From NCBI RefSeq assembly GCF_018343535.1, contig NZ_JAGYPF010000003.1, positions 186,001 to 250,000 of the forward strand: 64,000 nucleotides of DNA, written 5' to 3'. The position numbers and the translations under genes were made by a program. The DNA is from Neobacillus rhizophilus. GTDB taxonomy: Bacteria; Bacillota; Bacilli; Bacillales; Cytobacillaceae. Under the pieces are notes generated by a model, which did no database searches, had not been told where the DNA came from, and saw nothing but the letters and a program-made list of their open reading frames with translations. This document shows, piece by piece, positions 16,352 through 24,362 of this stretch. Each line of letters opens with the position of its first letter. Position 1 is the stretch's first letter.

Positions 16352-17540
16352 AGATATTTTGCTTTTTGATGTACTTTTTTCGTAAAGAATACAGAAGCAG
16401 CAAGAACCCAATTAACAGCTGCAGTGAGGACAAGGCGGCATCCCAGAAATGATAAGTGGATGGCCCGTAGTGAAAACAGTGGTGAATCTTTGTCATGGCA
16501 AATAAGACTTGGGGAAGGTAGTAACCGAAGAATAAAGATAGCGTCAGTCCCACACCGAGCACATAAAAAATGGTATAAGTGAAAACTGTCCCCTTTTCCT
16601 CTTCAAACATTACCTCTTTTTGACGGGCCGGTTTAATAAATGTAAACAAGTTCCTAAACACCTGCTGGGCATTTTCAATGAGATTGTAGGCACCCGTCGT
16701 GTTTTCAAAAACATAATATAAATCTGTTTTCATATAGATACAGCACTGGTAGACCATCCGAATAAAGGTATCTAATACAACTACCTTCAGCACACTCAGG
16801 AAAATCCCTGATCCCACCGGAAAAATTGACTGGCCAATAAGAGCAAAAAACAGAATTACCGTATCAAAACGAAGTCCTGCTAAATACAAAACATTGCGAT
16901 CCTTTGCTGGCAGCTTCCAACTAGATGACATATCCGTTTCTAATACAACTAGGAATAAGCGGTGCCCTATTTCCAATTTAGTTGGGAGTTGGTAGGCTCT
17001 TATGGCCAAAACATGCCCAAATTCATGAATTAACACTAAAAGGAAAGATAGGACGAGCCAGGCTGGGATATTCAATACCATCAGATCAAAAATAAACAAA
17101 TCCTTATAATGTGGAAATAAAGATGGGTTTAACACAAACAAGACAATACAACCTAGAAACAGAACCGAATAAACGGAATTGGTGTAGCGGTTAAAGAAGA
17201 ATTGCCCAAGTTTTTGGGGAACCCATAAAAAGCCTGAGTGGCTCTTTTGGGCTGTTGGAGGATCTAATTTAACACCATCCATTTCGGCTATTAGATGAAG
17301 CTCGAGAAGCTGTTGAGCAAAATCAAGTATGTCAATCTCCTCAGTCGGGTACTTTTCTTTCAGCAGCTTTTCTGTCCGCCCAAGTGACTCTCCTTTGTTC
17401 ATCAAGTTTATAGCATCAATACAAACCTCAGGCATTTCATAAAATTCACCGGAAACCTCAGCTTCAACAATATAGTGTTTTTTATCTTTGTGTATCTCGA
17501 TTGGTACTAGATGAAGAATAGAATTGCTTGTCAGGTTCAT
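16350..17540 (-). CDS. PqqD-like/M50 membrane metalloprotease (YydH-like)
   Basis: A 396-residue membrane protein. The first ~95 residues are soluble and resemble a PqqD-like winged-helix peptide-recognition domain (EAEVSGEFYEMPEVCIDAINLMNKG through LLELHLIAEMDG). Several TM helices follow, with the zinc motif HEFGH at residues 172-176 inside a helix, typical of site-2-type M50 proteases and of YydH-class peptide maturases. A possible third ligand near LAGLRFDT is uncertain. The ATG at 17540 follows AAAGG at eight bases; 35 codons of open frame further upstream lack a ribosome site and run through a terminator. The gene directly follows a 20-codon Cys/Trp peptide gene, its likely substrate. 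Confidence 0.75.
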   Translation of the reverse strand: MNLTSNSILHLVPIEIHKDKKHYIVEAEVSGEFYEMPEVCIDAINLMNKGESLGRTEKLLKEKYPTEEIDILDFAQQLLELHLIAEMDGVKLDPPTAQKSHSGFLWVPQKLGQFFFNRYTNSVYSVLFLGCIVLFVLNPSLFPHYKDLFIFDLMVLNIPAWLVLSFLLVLIHEFGHVLAIRAYQLPTKLEIGHRLFLVVLETDMSSSWKLPAKDRNVLYLAGLRFDTVILFFALIGQSIFPVGSGIFLSVLKVVVLDTFIRMVYQCCIYMKTDLYYVFENTTGAYNLIENAQQVFRNLFTFIKPARQKEVMFEEEKGTVFTYTIFYVLGVGLTLSLFFGYYLPQVLFAMTKIHHCFHYGPSTYHFWDAALSSLQLLIGFLLLLYSLRKKYIKKQNI

Positions 17541-17570
17541 ATAAACATCCTTTATTTTATATAATTTATG

Positions 17571-17602
17571 AAAAAAGGATGCTGAGCAAAAAGCAAGCAT
17601 CC
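17571..17602 (-). terminator. Terminator between the micropeptide gene and the protease gene
   Basis: On the minus strand GGATGCT pairs with AGCATCC around a 12-base loop, followed by TTTTTT. It lies 16 bases after the micropeptide stop and 31 bases before the protease start. Partial read-through would make peptide transcripts more abundant than protease transcripts, as in many precursor-peptide operons. Confidence 0.85.
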
Positions 17603-17617
17603 TAGACCATATATTTC

Positions 17618-17680
17618 TTACATCATCCATAAGCACCACCAGCATGTTACTTTAACTTTCTTAAGTTTGCGTATTTTCAT
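17618..17680 (-). CDS. 20-residue Cys-Trp-Trp-Cys micropeptide, candidate peptide precursor
   Basis: The gene encodes 20 residues. The N-terminal half is strongly basic (MKIRKLKKVKVT) and the C-terminal half is hydrophobic and aromatic (CWWCLWMM). Translation is well supported: the Shine-Dalgarno is a near-perfect AAGGAGGTG at optimal distance, and the ATG overlaps the TGA of the HD-GYP gene (ATGA). A strong terminator follows at once. A basic leader-like half, a Cys-rich core and an adjacent PqqD-like/M50 protease are what a modified or processed peptide pheromone or RiPP precursor would show. The four-residue CWWC could form a thioether or disulfide ring, which is inference. I know of no named family. 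Confidence 0.65.
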   Translation of the reverse strand: MKIRKLKKVKVTCWWCLWMM

Positions 17681-18882
17681 CCTTCCACCTCCTTTTCAAC
17701 CCAAAAGTTATTATGGAGCATGATTTTGTCTATTTCTTCATTAAAGGAATCATGGATTTTTTTCCATTTCGGAAATACCTTTTGAAAATTATCTACCAGT
17801 TCAGGGTCAAACTGTGAACCTTTTCCTTCTAATATCCTCTTATATGCCTCTTCAACTGATAGGGCCGACCTATAAGACCTCGTGGAGGTCATGGCATCGA
17901 AAGCATCTGCAATAGCTGAAACTCTTGCAAGGTACGGAATTTCTTCCCCCTTTAATTGATCCGGGTACCCCTTTCCATCCCAGCGTTCATGATGAGACCG
18001 AATGACTTCAATACTATGCTTAAAACCAACAATTTTCGATACGGCTTCAGCCCCTACGACTGTGTGCGCTTTGATTATTTCGTACTCTTCATTTGTAAGT
18101 CTCCCAGGCTTCATCAGTATTCGGTCAGGGATATGAATTTTACCGATATCGTGAAGTAAACATGCGTAATTAAAATCTTTTAAATCGTCTACAGAGAATT
18201 TACCGTTGATTTTTGCCAACTCTAGTGCATAGCTGGCAACCCTTTCACTATGTCCTCTTGTGTACGGATCTTTTAGTTCAAGGGTAGCGATTACGCCTTT
18301 AACCAGACCAACTAATTGCTGGTCGTATGAAGTTTTAATCGCCCTAACATAAGATTGAAACCTATTTAAAATGATGAAAGAAAAAATTGATAATACAGCT
18401 AGCAGTAATAAAGCAGATAACACATTCGGAGTTTGGATAATTAAACCTGCTATACTGTATTTTAATAATAACCCAAGGGAAACTACCTTAAAAAAGGTAT
18501 TGCTTACAAATATTGGTGATAACAACAACCATAAAATTTCAACTGCATTCCCACTCTTATAGATCTCGGGTTTGCCAATAAATGAAATGACATCATTTAT
18601 TAACGTTAAAGTTGTATATGATATAAAATAAACATATTTTATTTGATGCTGCCTTTGATTTTTGTACAAATAACGTGCAACAGGAATTAAAGCAAACATA
18701 AATACATAAATCCATAAGCCTAGTAAATCAGGTGTTTTATACTGCAATATTGGATTATATTTTGAAATAATACTATAAATTAAATCATATGATATGGAGA
18801 TGATATAAAATAAAACAATAAACCATTTGATTGTTTGACTCTCTTCATTTAGTATATTTGGATCTATTTTTTTTGTTTTCAT
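17677..18882 (-). CDS. Multi-TM sensor fused to an HD-GYP phosphodiesterase domain
   Basis: A 401-residue protein. Residues 18-178 form about six TM helices. Residues 190-380 form an HD-GYP domain with HDIGK (244-248) and the complete HHExxDGxGYP motif (297-307), so it should hydrolyse cyclic di-GMP or a related dinucleotide in the cytoplasm. The TM region is clearly homologous to that of the histidine kinase just upstream: the segments GNAVEILWLLLSPIFV and GSVVELLFLIFSPVFV align, as do the following LKYSIAGLIIQTPNVL and VKYILLGLILSTANVL. The 3' end overlaps the micropeptide start. GAGG seven bases before the ATG supports the start. Confidence 0.88.
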   Translation of the reverse strand: MKTKKIDPNILNEESQTIKWFIVLFYIISISYDLIYSIISKYNPILQYKTPDLLGLWIYVFMFALIPVARYLYKNQRQHQIKYVYFISYTTLTLINDVISFIGKPEIYKSGNAVEILWLLLSPIFVSNTFFKVVSLGLLLKYSIAGLIIQTPNVLSALLLLAVLSIFSFIILNRFQSYVRAIKTSYDQQLVGLVKGVIATLELKDPYTRGHSERVASYALELAKINGKFSVDDLKDFNYACLLHDIGKIHIPDRILMKPGRLTNEEYEIIKAHTVVGAEAVSKIVGFKHSIEVIRSHHERWDGKGYPDQLKGEEIPYLARVSAIADAFDAMTSTRSYRSALSVEEAYKRILEGKGSQFDPELVDNFQKVFPKWKKIHDSFNEEIDKIMLHNNFWVEKEVEG

Positions 18883-19078
18883 TTTCCAACCTCACATTAG
18901 AAATTCCATTCTTCTATCATAAGAAAAAATCTAAGTTACGGTTTTCTGCATCAGACATTTTTCCTATATTTTTGTATTTACGACACTTTTCTTCATTATA
19001 AATCATTTATTTTAATCCGAATACATATGTTTATGTATAATTAAAGAAAATTTTGTCCTGTTATCATTATTAACTCAT

Positions 19079-20320
19079 TTAGTACTTTTGGATTAGAGGC
19101 AACTCAACTTCTACCGTTGTTCCTTTACCAAGCTTTGTTGCTATTTTTATTTCCCCTTTATGCTCCTCAATAATTTGCTTTGTTATATAGAAGCCTAAAC
19201 CAGTACCATTCTCCTTAGTTGAATAAAATGGCGTACCTAGATTTTGAACAGTTTCGTCTGTAATTCCGCAACCTTCATCCTCGACAGCTACTAGCAGTTT
19301 TTCTTTATCTGCCATTTTGATTTGGATTCTGATCAACCCGCCATTCGGCATAGCTTCAATTGCATTTTTCAGTAAGTTGATAAATACCTGTTTTAATTGC
19401 TTCTCTCCACATTCAATCAATGGCAGAGGTTCTGTGACTGTCTTTTCAATTTTAATCCCGTTAACCTTAGCCTGTTGTCTCATAATTGACAAAGTATAAT
19501 CAATAATTTCTTCCATACTAGTTTTTTCAAACTGTATCCTTCTCGGCTTTCCAAGGTACATCAAGTCATCGACAATGACATTAATTCTATCAATCTCTTG
19601 GATCATAATAGGATAATAATCCTTAGTTTGTAAATTGTTCTCAAACTGCAATTGCGTAAACCCTTTTAATGCTGCAAGCGGGTTTCGAATCTCGTGCCCA
19701 ATCACCGTTGCCATTTGACCAATAACTGCGAGTTTTTCTTTTTGACGGAGTTCCTCATGAACGTTGGTTAAGGAATTTATATATGAATAAAATCTAATTA
19801 AGATGATATAGGCAATTGCTGAGATGGCCGTGCTAATAATAATTGGCGGCAGGACATTGGCGGTTGATAATATCAGTCCGAGTAAAATATATTTTACAAC
19901 TATTCCTAATGAAGTGGTCCAAAAGTATATTTTATTTACAAATACGGGTGAAAATATGAGAAATAGAAGTTCAACAACACTTCCCGATGCAAAAGTTCGA
20001 GATGTTCCATAATACCTTAATAAATTATCGACTAAATCAATTAAAATATAGCCAAACAAGAAAAAATATTTAACTTTATACGAGTCATTCTTTTTAATAA
20101 GATACATTGACACTAGCAACAGTATTAACACTAAGGGGTAAAGCCATATTCCCAAACCAGAATTTAGAGGCTCTAATTCTCCATAATCTGTGTATCTAGG
20201 CAATATAACATTCCAGGCTAAGTCATATAAAAAGAATAAGAAATAAAATAGCCACAAAAATAACTTAATAGCCTTTTTTTCTTCATATATTAGCTTTGGA
20301 CTTTTGCTGCTTATTTCCAT
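19079..20320 (-). CDS. Multi-TM sensor histidine kinase (KinB-like)
   Basis: A 413-residue membrane kinase. About six TM helices (residues 18-180) share the sensor domain of the adjacent HD-GYP protein. They are followed by a HisKA helix with the phosphoacceptor His209 in GHEIRNPLAALKGF and an HATPase domain (NLLKNAIEAMPNGG, VEDEGCGI, STKENGTGLGFYITKQII). The C-terminal half resembles sporulation kinases of the KinB/KinD group. No response regulator is adjacent, as for orphan phosphorelay kinases feeding Spo0F. The ATG at 20320 follows AAGGAG at seven bases, so the upstream TTG was not used. A Spo0A-box-like site lies in the promoter. Confidence 0.88.
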   Translation of the reverse strand: MEISSKSPKLIYEEKKAIKLFLWLFYFLFFLYDLAWNVILPRYTDYGELEPLNSGLGIWLYPLVLILLLVSMYLIKKNDSYKVKYFFLFGYILIDLVDNLLRYYGTSRTFASGSVVELLFLIFSPVFVNKIYFWTTSLGIVVKYILLGLILSTANVLPPIIISTAISAIAYIILIRFYSYINSLTNVHEELRQKEKLAVIGQMATVIGHEIRNPLAALKGFTQLQFENNLQTKDYYPIMIQEIDRINVIVDDLMYLGKPRRIQFEKTSMEEIIDYTLSIMRQQAKVNGIKIEKTVTEPLPLIECGEKQLKQVFINLLKNAIEAMPNGGLIRIQIKMADKEKLLVAVEDEGCGITDETVQNLGTPFYSTKENGTGLGFYITKQIIEEHKGEIKIATKLGKGTTVEVELPLIQKY

Positions 20321-20406
20321 GAGTGTTCTCCTTAACAAAGATACTATTCTAAAAATTCAAAATTCCAGTCTTTCCCCATACTATTCTACCATTTTTTTAG
20401 AATAAC

Positions 20407-20443
20407 ATTATAAAAAAAAAGAAAAATACGATGATTTTCGACA
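20407..20443 (-). promoter_or_regulatory. Promoter with Spo0A-box-like site for the KinB-like kinase
   Basis: On the minus strand TATAAT lies at 20407-20412. A TGTCGAA heptamer at 20437-20443 sits just upstream of the expected -35, which is otherwise poor. The layout mirrors that at 4253-4307. Spo0A control is inferred from the heptamer only. Confidence 0.45.
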
Positions 20444-20458
20444 TTTTTTTATTGGGAA

Positions 20459-20504
20459 AATTTAAAGGGGGAGTCCCATTTGATTGGAACTCCCCTTTAA
20501 ATTA
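20459..20504. terminator. Long hairpin, terminator-like
   Basis: Arms TTTAAAGGGG and CCCCTTTAAA, extended by AGT/ACT with one bulged G, surround a 14-base loop. On the minus strand AATTTTCCC follows. It terminates either a decayed gene (see 20502-20583) or read-through from the upstream kinase. Confidence 0.55.
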
Positions 20505-20583
20505 GCTGACCTTTTTCAATTGTCCAGATGAATTATTTAATGTTGAATGCTTTCGTCCATAGCCGAAGTAGTTTAACTGAATA
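20502..20583 (-). pseudogene. Possible coding remnant ahead of a hairpin
   Basis: An open stretch of about 26 codons on the minus strand without a start reads ...FGYGRKHSTL... and ends at a TAA just before a strong hairpin. It looks like the C-terminal tail of a lost gene, possibly a transposase, but I cannot name it. Confidence 0.2.
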
Positions 20584-20586
20584 AAA

Positions 20587-20626
20587 AAACAGATGACATC
20601 AAACAAAAGGATGTCATCTGTTTTTA
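20587..20626 (-). terminator. Terminator of the LytS-type kinase gene
   Basis: ACAGATGACATC pairs with GATGTCATCTGT around a short loop. T-runs flank both sides. It follows the stop codon of the upstream kinase gene directly. Confidence 0.85.
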
Positions 20627-21931
20627 CATTATTTTAACAACTGTCGGTTCTTCATTATTAATACTGCTAACTAACTCTTCCTTTTTACCTCCTGGAAGAA
20701 CAATTGTTACCGTTGTTCCCAAACCTGTTTCACTTTGATAGAAAACTCTTCCTTTTATCGTTTCAATAATTCTTAAGGATACCGAAGTCCCCAGCCCCGT
20801 CCCCTTATCTTTGGTCGTATAAAACAATGTTCCAATCCTCGATAGTTGTTCGGGTGTCATTCCTTTTCCGTTATCAGTAATCAAAACGGAGCCATGTGTT
20901 CGGTCGGACTTTGTATGTATCGTGACAACGCCCTCCTCTGAGGTCGCTTCAATCGCATTTTTCACAAGGTTTACAAGAGCCTGTTTCAACTGATTTCGAT
21001 CTGTATAAAGGCAAAAATCGGATGTGTCCAGTTCACTTTCTAGTCGTACACCCTGCTTTACAGCATAAGGTTCGAGCAGCATGACAATTTCCTTCAATAT
21101 GTCTTTTAAGGCGAATTCCTCTAGTTTTTCGAATTTCGGCTTGGCAAAATTCAAGTAATCGCTAATGATCGCCTCAGCCCGTCCTAATTCACTTAAAACC
21201 AGCCCGAAATATTCATAATTCTTCCCTTTCTCATCCTGCTGCATCAATTGTAGAAATCCCTTAACCACTGTTAAAGGGTTGCGGACTTCATGGGCGATAG
21301 AAGCAGCCAGTTCACTTAATGTATTAAGCTTTTCTGCTTTCAGTATCTCTTCCTTCATTTTGGCTTTCTCAATCTGTCCCTCGTATAACTTAGCAGCAAG
21401 TGTCAGGGAACCAGTATAAATGAGCGCGAATAGCAGTAAATCCGGGATGTTGATAAATATTTTGAAGGTATTTCCGTTTAAATAATGATAAGTCAAAAGT
21501 GATAAATAACATAAAACTATTGACCAACCGCCCGATAATAAGGTGAACCGTACTCGTCTATTTGAAGAAGTATTCCAATAGCATTTTCGTAGAAGAAAAG
21601 GGACAATAGCAGTAAGAAGGCAGCCCACAATGGCAAAATAGACAGTACCTCCACCCATTATAAGGCGGGCCCCAATGATGGAGGTAATAACCATTCCGCC
21701 GGCAGCAGGTCCTGCATATAAAATGGCAAGAATAAGAGGAGCGTAGCGAAGATCCCAAATAATTCCATAATTTGAATAATTAAAGATAATGCAGGCTATC
21801 GCGGCCAGACTATGCATGATACCACTGATGATTGGTATATTCCACTTTTTCTTATGGTCAAATAAGGAGCTGCAAAGCAGGACTGGTGCTAATACGATTA
21901 ACAGTTGCAAAAGAAGTTTTTCCGCCAGCAT
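20624..21931 (-). CDS. LytS/5TM-type sensor histidine kinase (KinB-like)
   Basis: A 435-residue membrane kinase. The N-terminal six-helix sensor has the 5TMR_LYT-like signature DLRYAPLILAILYAGPAAGG, unlike the sensor of the neighbouring kinase. The HisKA motif SIAHEVRNPLTVVKGFLQLM is followed by an HATPase domain (NLVKNAIEATSEEG, DNGKGMT, TTKDKGTGLGTSVSLRII) and a short acidic tail. The kinase core belongs to the Bacillus sporulation-kinase group. GGAGG seven bases upstream supports the start. It has its own terminator and no adjacent response regulator. The ligand is unknown. Confidence 0.88.
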   Translation of the reverse strand: MLAEKLLLQLLIVLAPVLLCSSLFDHKKKWNIPIISGIMHSLAAIACIIFNYSNYGIIWDLRYAPLILAILYAGPAAGGMVITSIIGARLIMGGGTVYFAIVGCLLTAIVPFLLRKCYWNTSSNRRVRFTLLSGGWSIVLCYLSLLTYHYLNGNTFKIFINIPDLLLFALIYTGSLTLAAKLYEGQIEKAKMKEEILKAEKLNTLSELAASIAHEVRNPLTVVKGFLQLMQQDEKGKNYEYFGLVLSELGRAEAIISDYLNFAKPKFEKLEEFALKDILKEIVMLLEPYAVKQGVRLESELDTSDFCLYTDRNQLKQALVNLVKNAIEATSEEGVVTIHTKSDRTHGSVLITDNGKGMTPEQLSRIGTLFYTTKDKGTGLGTSVSLRIIETIKGRVFYQSETGLGTTVTIVLPGGKKEELVSSINNEEPTVVKIM

Positions 21932-22382
21932 CGATATTCCTCCGAGGAATCAATTATATTATTATTACAATACGACAAAAAACAGTACTTTCCTCCTATA
22001 CTTAAAAAAAATGTTGGAAAATGTCAGCGGCTGTTGCCGGTAAAGGTTCCGTAGTATACATAGCATTTGCGATCTTCATCAATCTCCCGTGAATCCATCG
22101 CAAATTCTAAAAACTTTTCTCCCCTTTATATATAGATGAAATCTGAGTGAAGGGCAGCGGAGGGGAAAACCTCTTCTAATGTCGTTTTTACAGCCCATCA
22201 GGATCACATGGAGGATTGGCTGTTGGATTTTTTTTGATGTTTTTGTCGGTTTCTATCGGTGTGGTCATCGCCGGATGTTTGACTTATTAAGTTAAAAACC
22301 GCATCTCCTCATCGTTCATAACGACCCAAGCCTCGGTCTCTTATACTTTACGGGAGTTATGCCCTCCTCCACTAAATCGAAT
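21932..22382. other. Gene-poor stretch between the LytS-type kinase and the amidase
   Basis: About 450 bases. It holds the promoter region of the kinase gene, including a TTGTCGTA heptamer close to a Spo0A box at about 21972. It also has a nine-base inverted repeat ATTTGCGAT/ATCGCAAAT (22065-22105) with a 23-base loop and a frameshifted small membrane-protein gene (22179-22290, separate entry). Nothing else was recognised. Confidence 0.5.
22179..22290 (+). pseudogene. Frameshifted small membrane-protein gene
   Basis: If one T is removed from the five-T run at about 22185-22189, the reading frame from the ATG at 22179 becomes a 36-residue protein. It would begin MSFYSPSGSHGG, continue into one TM helix (FFLMFLSVSIGVVIAGC) and end at TAA 22288-22290. 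GGAGGGG lies 14 bases upstream of the ATG. This resembles the short Gly-rich, single-helix proteins of spore formers such as the YjcZ type. As written, the frame is broken, so it is either a recent pseudogene or a homopolymer sequencing error. Confidence 0.4.
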
Positions 22383-23879
22383 TTAAAATATCGGATTCGA
22401 TTGCACCGGGATCCATATATCTGTTTGTTCAAGCTGTGCGGCTAGAGTATACAATAAATCTTCCCGTCCCCGGGCAGCCATGAATTGTACTCCGACCGGC
22501 AGTCCATCCGGGGTGAGATGCACCGGAACTGTCATTGCCGGCTGACCGGTTAAATTGGCAAGCTGCGTAAAAGGAGTTCTCTTAAGATTATTTTTTGCTA
22601 CCTGTTCGACCGTGCCGGCCTTTTTCAAAATACCGCTCAAGGATAGCTTTCCTGCAGCTGTCATCGCCAGTTTTTCCGAAGCAGTTGGCTCTAGTTCTCC
22701 GATTTTTGCTGGCGGGAAAGCAGTCGTTGGCGTCATAAAGAAGTCGTATGTTTCATGAAATGCCTCCATCGCAATGGCCGCGTTGTCCCATTCGCGAATA
22801 CTTAAAACAATCTCCTCTGCCGAAGTCGCCTTCCCAACCAACCCTAAAATCCAAGTGGGCAGCTCCACATCGCTCATTTTCGCTTTCCGGCCAAGGACAT
22901 CTTCTAGAGATGCCAATGTCGCAGCAACTTCCCCGAAATACATCGTTAAATAGCTTTTTGCAATTTTCCTGCCATCCACAGGCGCATCCATTTCGACCAT
23001 ATTATGACCCATTGATTCCAGCAACCTGGCTGTTTTATAGACTGCCTCCTGACATTCCTTGTGGACTTCAGCCCCTAAGGGAGACTGGACCGAAAAAGCA
23101 ATCGTTAATTTCTCTGCTGGTCCGCCCTGTACCTGCTGAAGGTAAGAGCCTGCAAATGGCTGGGTATGAAATGCAGCCGCTTTTTCGTAAATCTTGATTT
23201 CATCAAGCATCGCCGCACTATCTCTTACAGTTCTCGAGAGGATATGGTCAACAGAAGCACCCTGCCATAGCCGACCATAAACGGGACCGACGGGTGTCCT
23301 GCCTCTGGTTGGCTTCATTCCAAAAAGACCACAATAAGAACCCGGAATCCGAATCGACCCGCCGCCATCATTTGCTCCTGCAATCGGTACCATTCCGGTT
23401 GCAACCGCCGCTGCCGAACCGCCGCTCGAACCGCCTGGTGTATGCCCTAGATTCCATGGATTTCGGGTAGGGCCATAATACTTTGGCTCAGTAATGCCCA
23501 TCAAGGCAAATTCCGGTACATTCGTCTGCCCGACAAATAGGGCGCCCGTCTTACGCACTTGCTTTACATACGTGGAGTCAATTTTTGCCCGGTAGCCTTG
23601 ATAAGCCTTGGACCCAGCCGTAATCTTCTCCCCTTCCACTTCTTGAGCAATATCCTTTAACAGCATCGGCACACCTGCAAAGGTCCCCTCTAAATCAACA
23701 TTTTCCGCCTGTTTTTCAGCTTTATCGTAAAATTTATTAATAACAGCGTTTAGCTTGGGGTTATGTTCCTCAATAGCTTTGATGGCTTCCGAAAGCACCT
23801 CGGTCGGTTTAACTTCTTTTCTTTTTATCAATTCAGCCAATCCAAGTCCGTCATACTCTTTATAACGAAAATCCTCCAT
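22383..23879 (-). CDS. Amidase-signature family amidohydrolase
   Basis: A 498-residue amidase-signature enzyme. The catalytic Lys is in VPMLLKDIA (about residue 74). The Gly/Ser-rich block [34 protein letters not shown] contains the cis-Ser and the nucleophile Ser. It would hydrolyse a carboxamide to acid and ammonia. Lack of neighbouring GatB/GatC genes and the divergent C-terminus argue against GatA itself. It resembles 6-aminohexanoate-cyclic-dimer hydrolase and other broad amidases. It stands alone on the minus strand, and the substrate cannot be told. Confidence 0.85.
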   Translation of the reverse strand: MEDFRYKEYDGLGLAELIKRKEVKPTEVLSEAIKAIEEHNPKLNAVINKFYDKAEKQAENVDLEGTFAGVPMLLKDIAQEVEGEKITAGSKAYQGYRAKIDSTYVKQVRKTGALFVGQTNVPEFALMGITEPKYYGPTRNPWNLGHTPGGSSGGSAAAVATGMVPIAGANDGGGSIRIPGSYCGLFGMKPTRGRTPVGPVYGRLWQGASVDHILSRTVRDSAAMLDEIKIYEKAAAFHTQPFAGSYLQQVQGGPAEKLTIAFSVQSPLGAEVHKECQEAVYKTARLLESMGHNMVEMDAPVDGRKIAKSYLTMYFGEVAATLASLEDVLGRKAKMSDVELPTWILGLVGKATSAEEIVLSIREWDNAAIAMEAFHETYDFFMTPTTAFPPAKIGELEPTASEKLAMTAAGKLSLSGILKKAGTVEQVAKNNLKRTPFTQLANLTGQPAMTVPVHLTPDGLPVGVQFMAARGREDLLYTLAAQLEQTDIWIPVQSNPIF

Positions 23880-23990
23880 CCGCTCCCCCTCCTTTTTTAA
23901 ATAAATACTTCTATTTACTATTCAAATAATCCTTTTTATAGAAATGTTTTAAAAGAGTGGATCAACATTGAAAATATTTCAATTAACCAA

Positions 23991-24019
23991 TTGACAAATA
24001 CAGGTTAATCATGTAATAT
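23991..24019 (+). promoter_or_regulatory. Strong sigma-A promoter of the T-box-like transcript
   Basis: A consensus TTGACA (23991-23996) and TAATAT (24014-24019) are separated by exactly 17 bases, upstream of the T-box-like segment and pointing into it. Confidence 0.7.
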
Positions 24020-24099
24020 TATTAATTGTGCTTTTCATTTGTGTAACTTGAAATAAATAGAGAATACACAATGTAAGAATTTTACTGGCTTTTCACTCG

Positions 24100-24240
24100 T
24101 GTTTTTTTTGGAAAGACTTATTCACACTGGAACGGCCTCGGAGCCGTAAGGATGTTAGAGAGGTAGGGCTGGCATCGTTTAGGTTTATAAAACCTACTGG
24201 TGGAAATTGTACCGCGGCATATTTAATTAAGAAATATTTA
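24100..24240 (+). ncRNA. Decayed T-box leader without a downstream gene
   Basis: The segment contains TGTTAGAGAGG, typical of the 5' side of T-box stem I. It then has a GGCTGG run, a short hairpin TAGGTTT/AAACCTA in the stem III place, and GGTGG and TACCGCGG, the two halves of the T-box core split by an insertion (AAATTG). The specifier part of stem I appears deleted. No gene follows on the plus strand for 2.4 kb, and the RNA would run antisense into the peptidase gene. It is best read as the remnant of an aminoacyl-tRNA-controlled leader whose gene was lost. Confidence 0.5.
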
Positions 24241-24312
24241 AATTTTTACATTACGACAGCATAATGAACTTGCAGAAATTCAAGTTACAATAAATCCTAA
24301 AATAAGGAAAGC

Positions 24313-24344
24313 AAAAGAAGGCAGAGGAACCATTCCTCTGCCTT
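24313..24344 (-). terminator. Terminator of the C39-like peptidase gene
   Basis: AAGGCAGAGGAA pairs perfectly with TTCCTCTGCCTT around a three-base loop. TTCTTTT overlaps and follows it on the minus strand. Confidence 0.85.
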
Positions 24345-24362
24345 CGTCCAATTTACAGGACA

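Noticed and set aside
20320..20338. Upstream TTG start for the KinB-like kinase
   Set aside because: That TTG overlaps the AAGGAG ribosome site serving the ATG at 20320.
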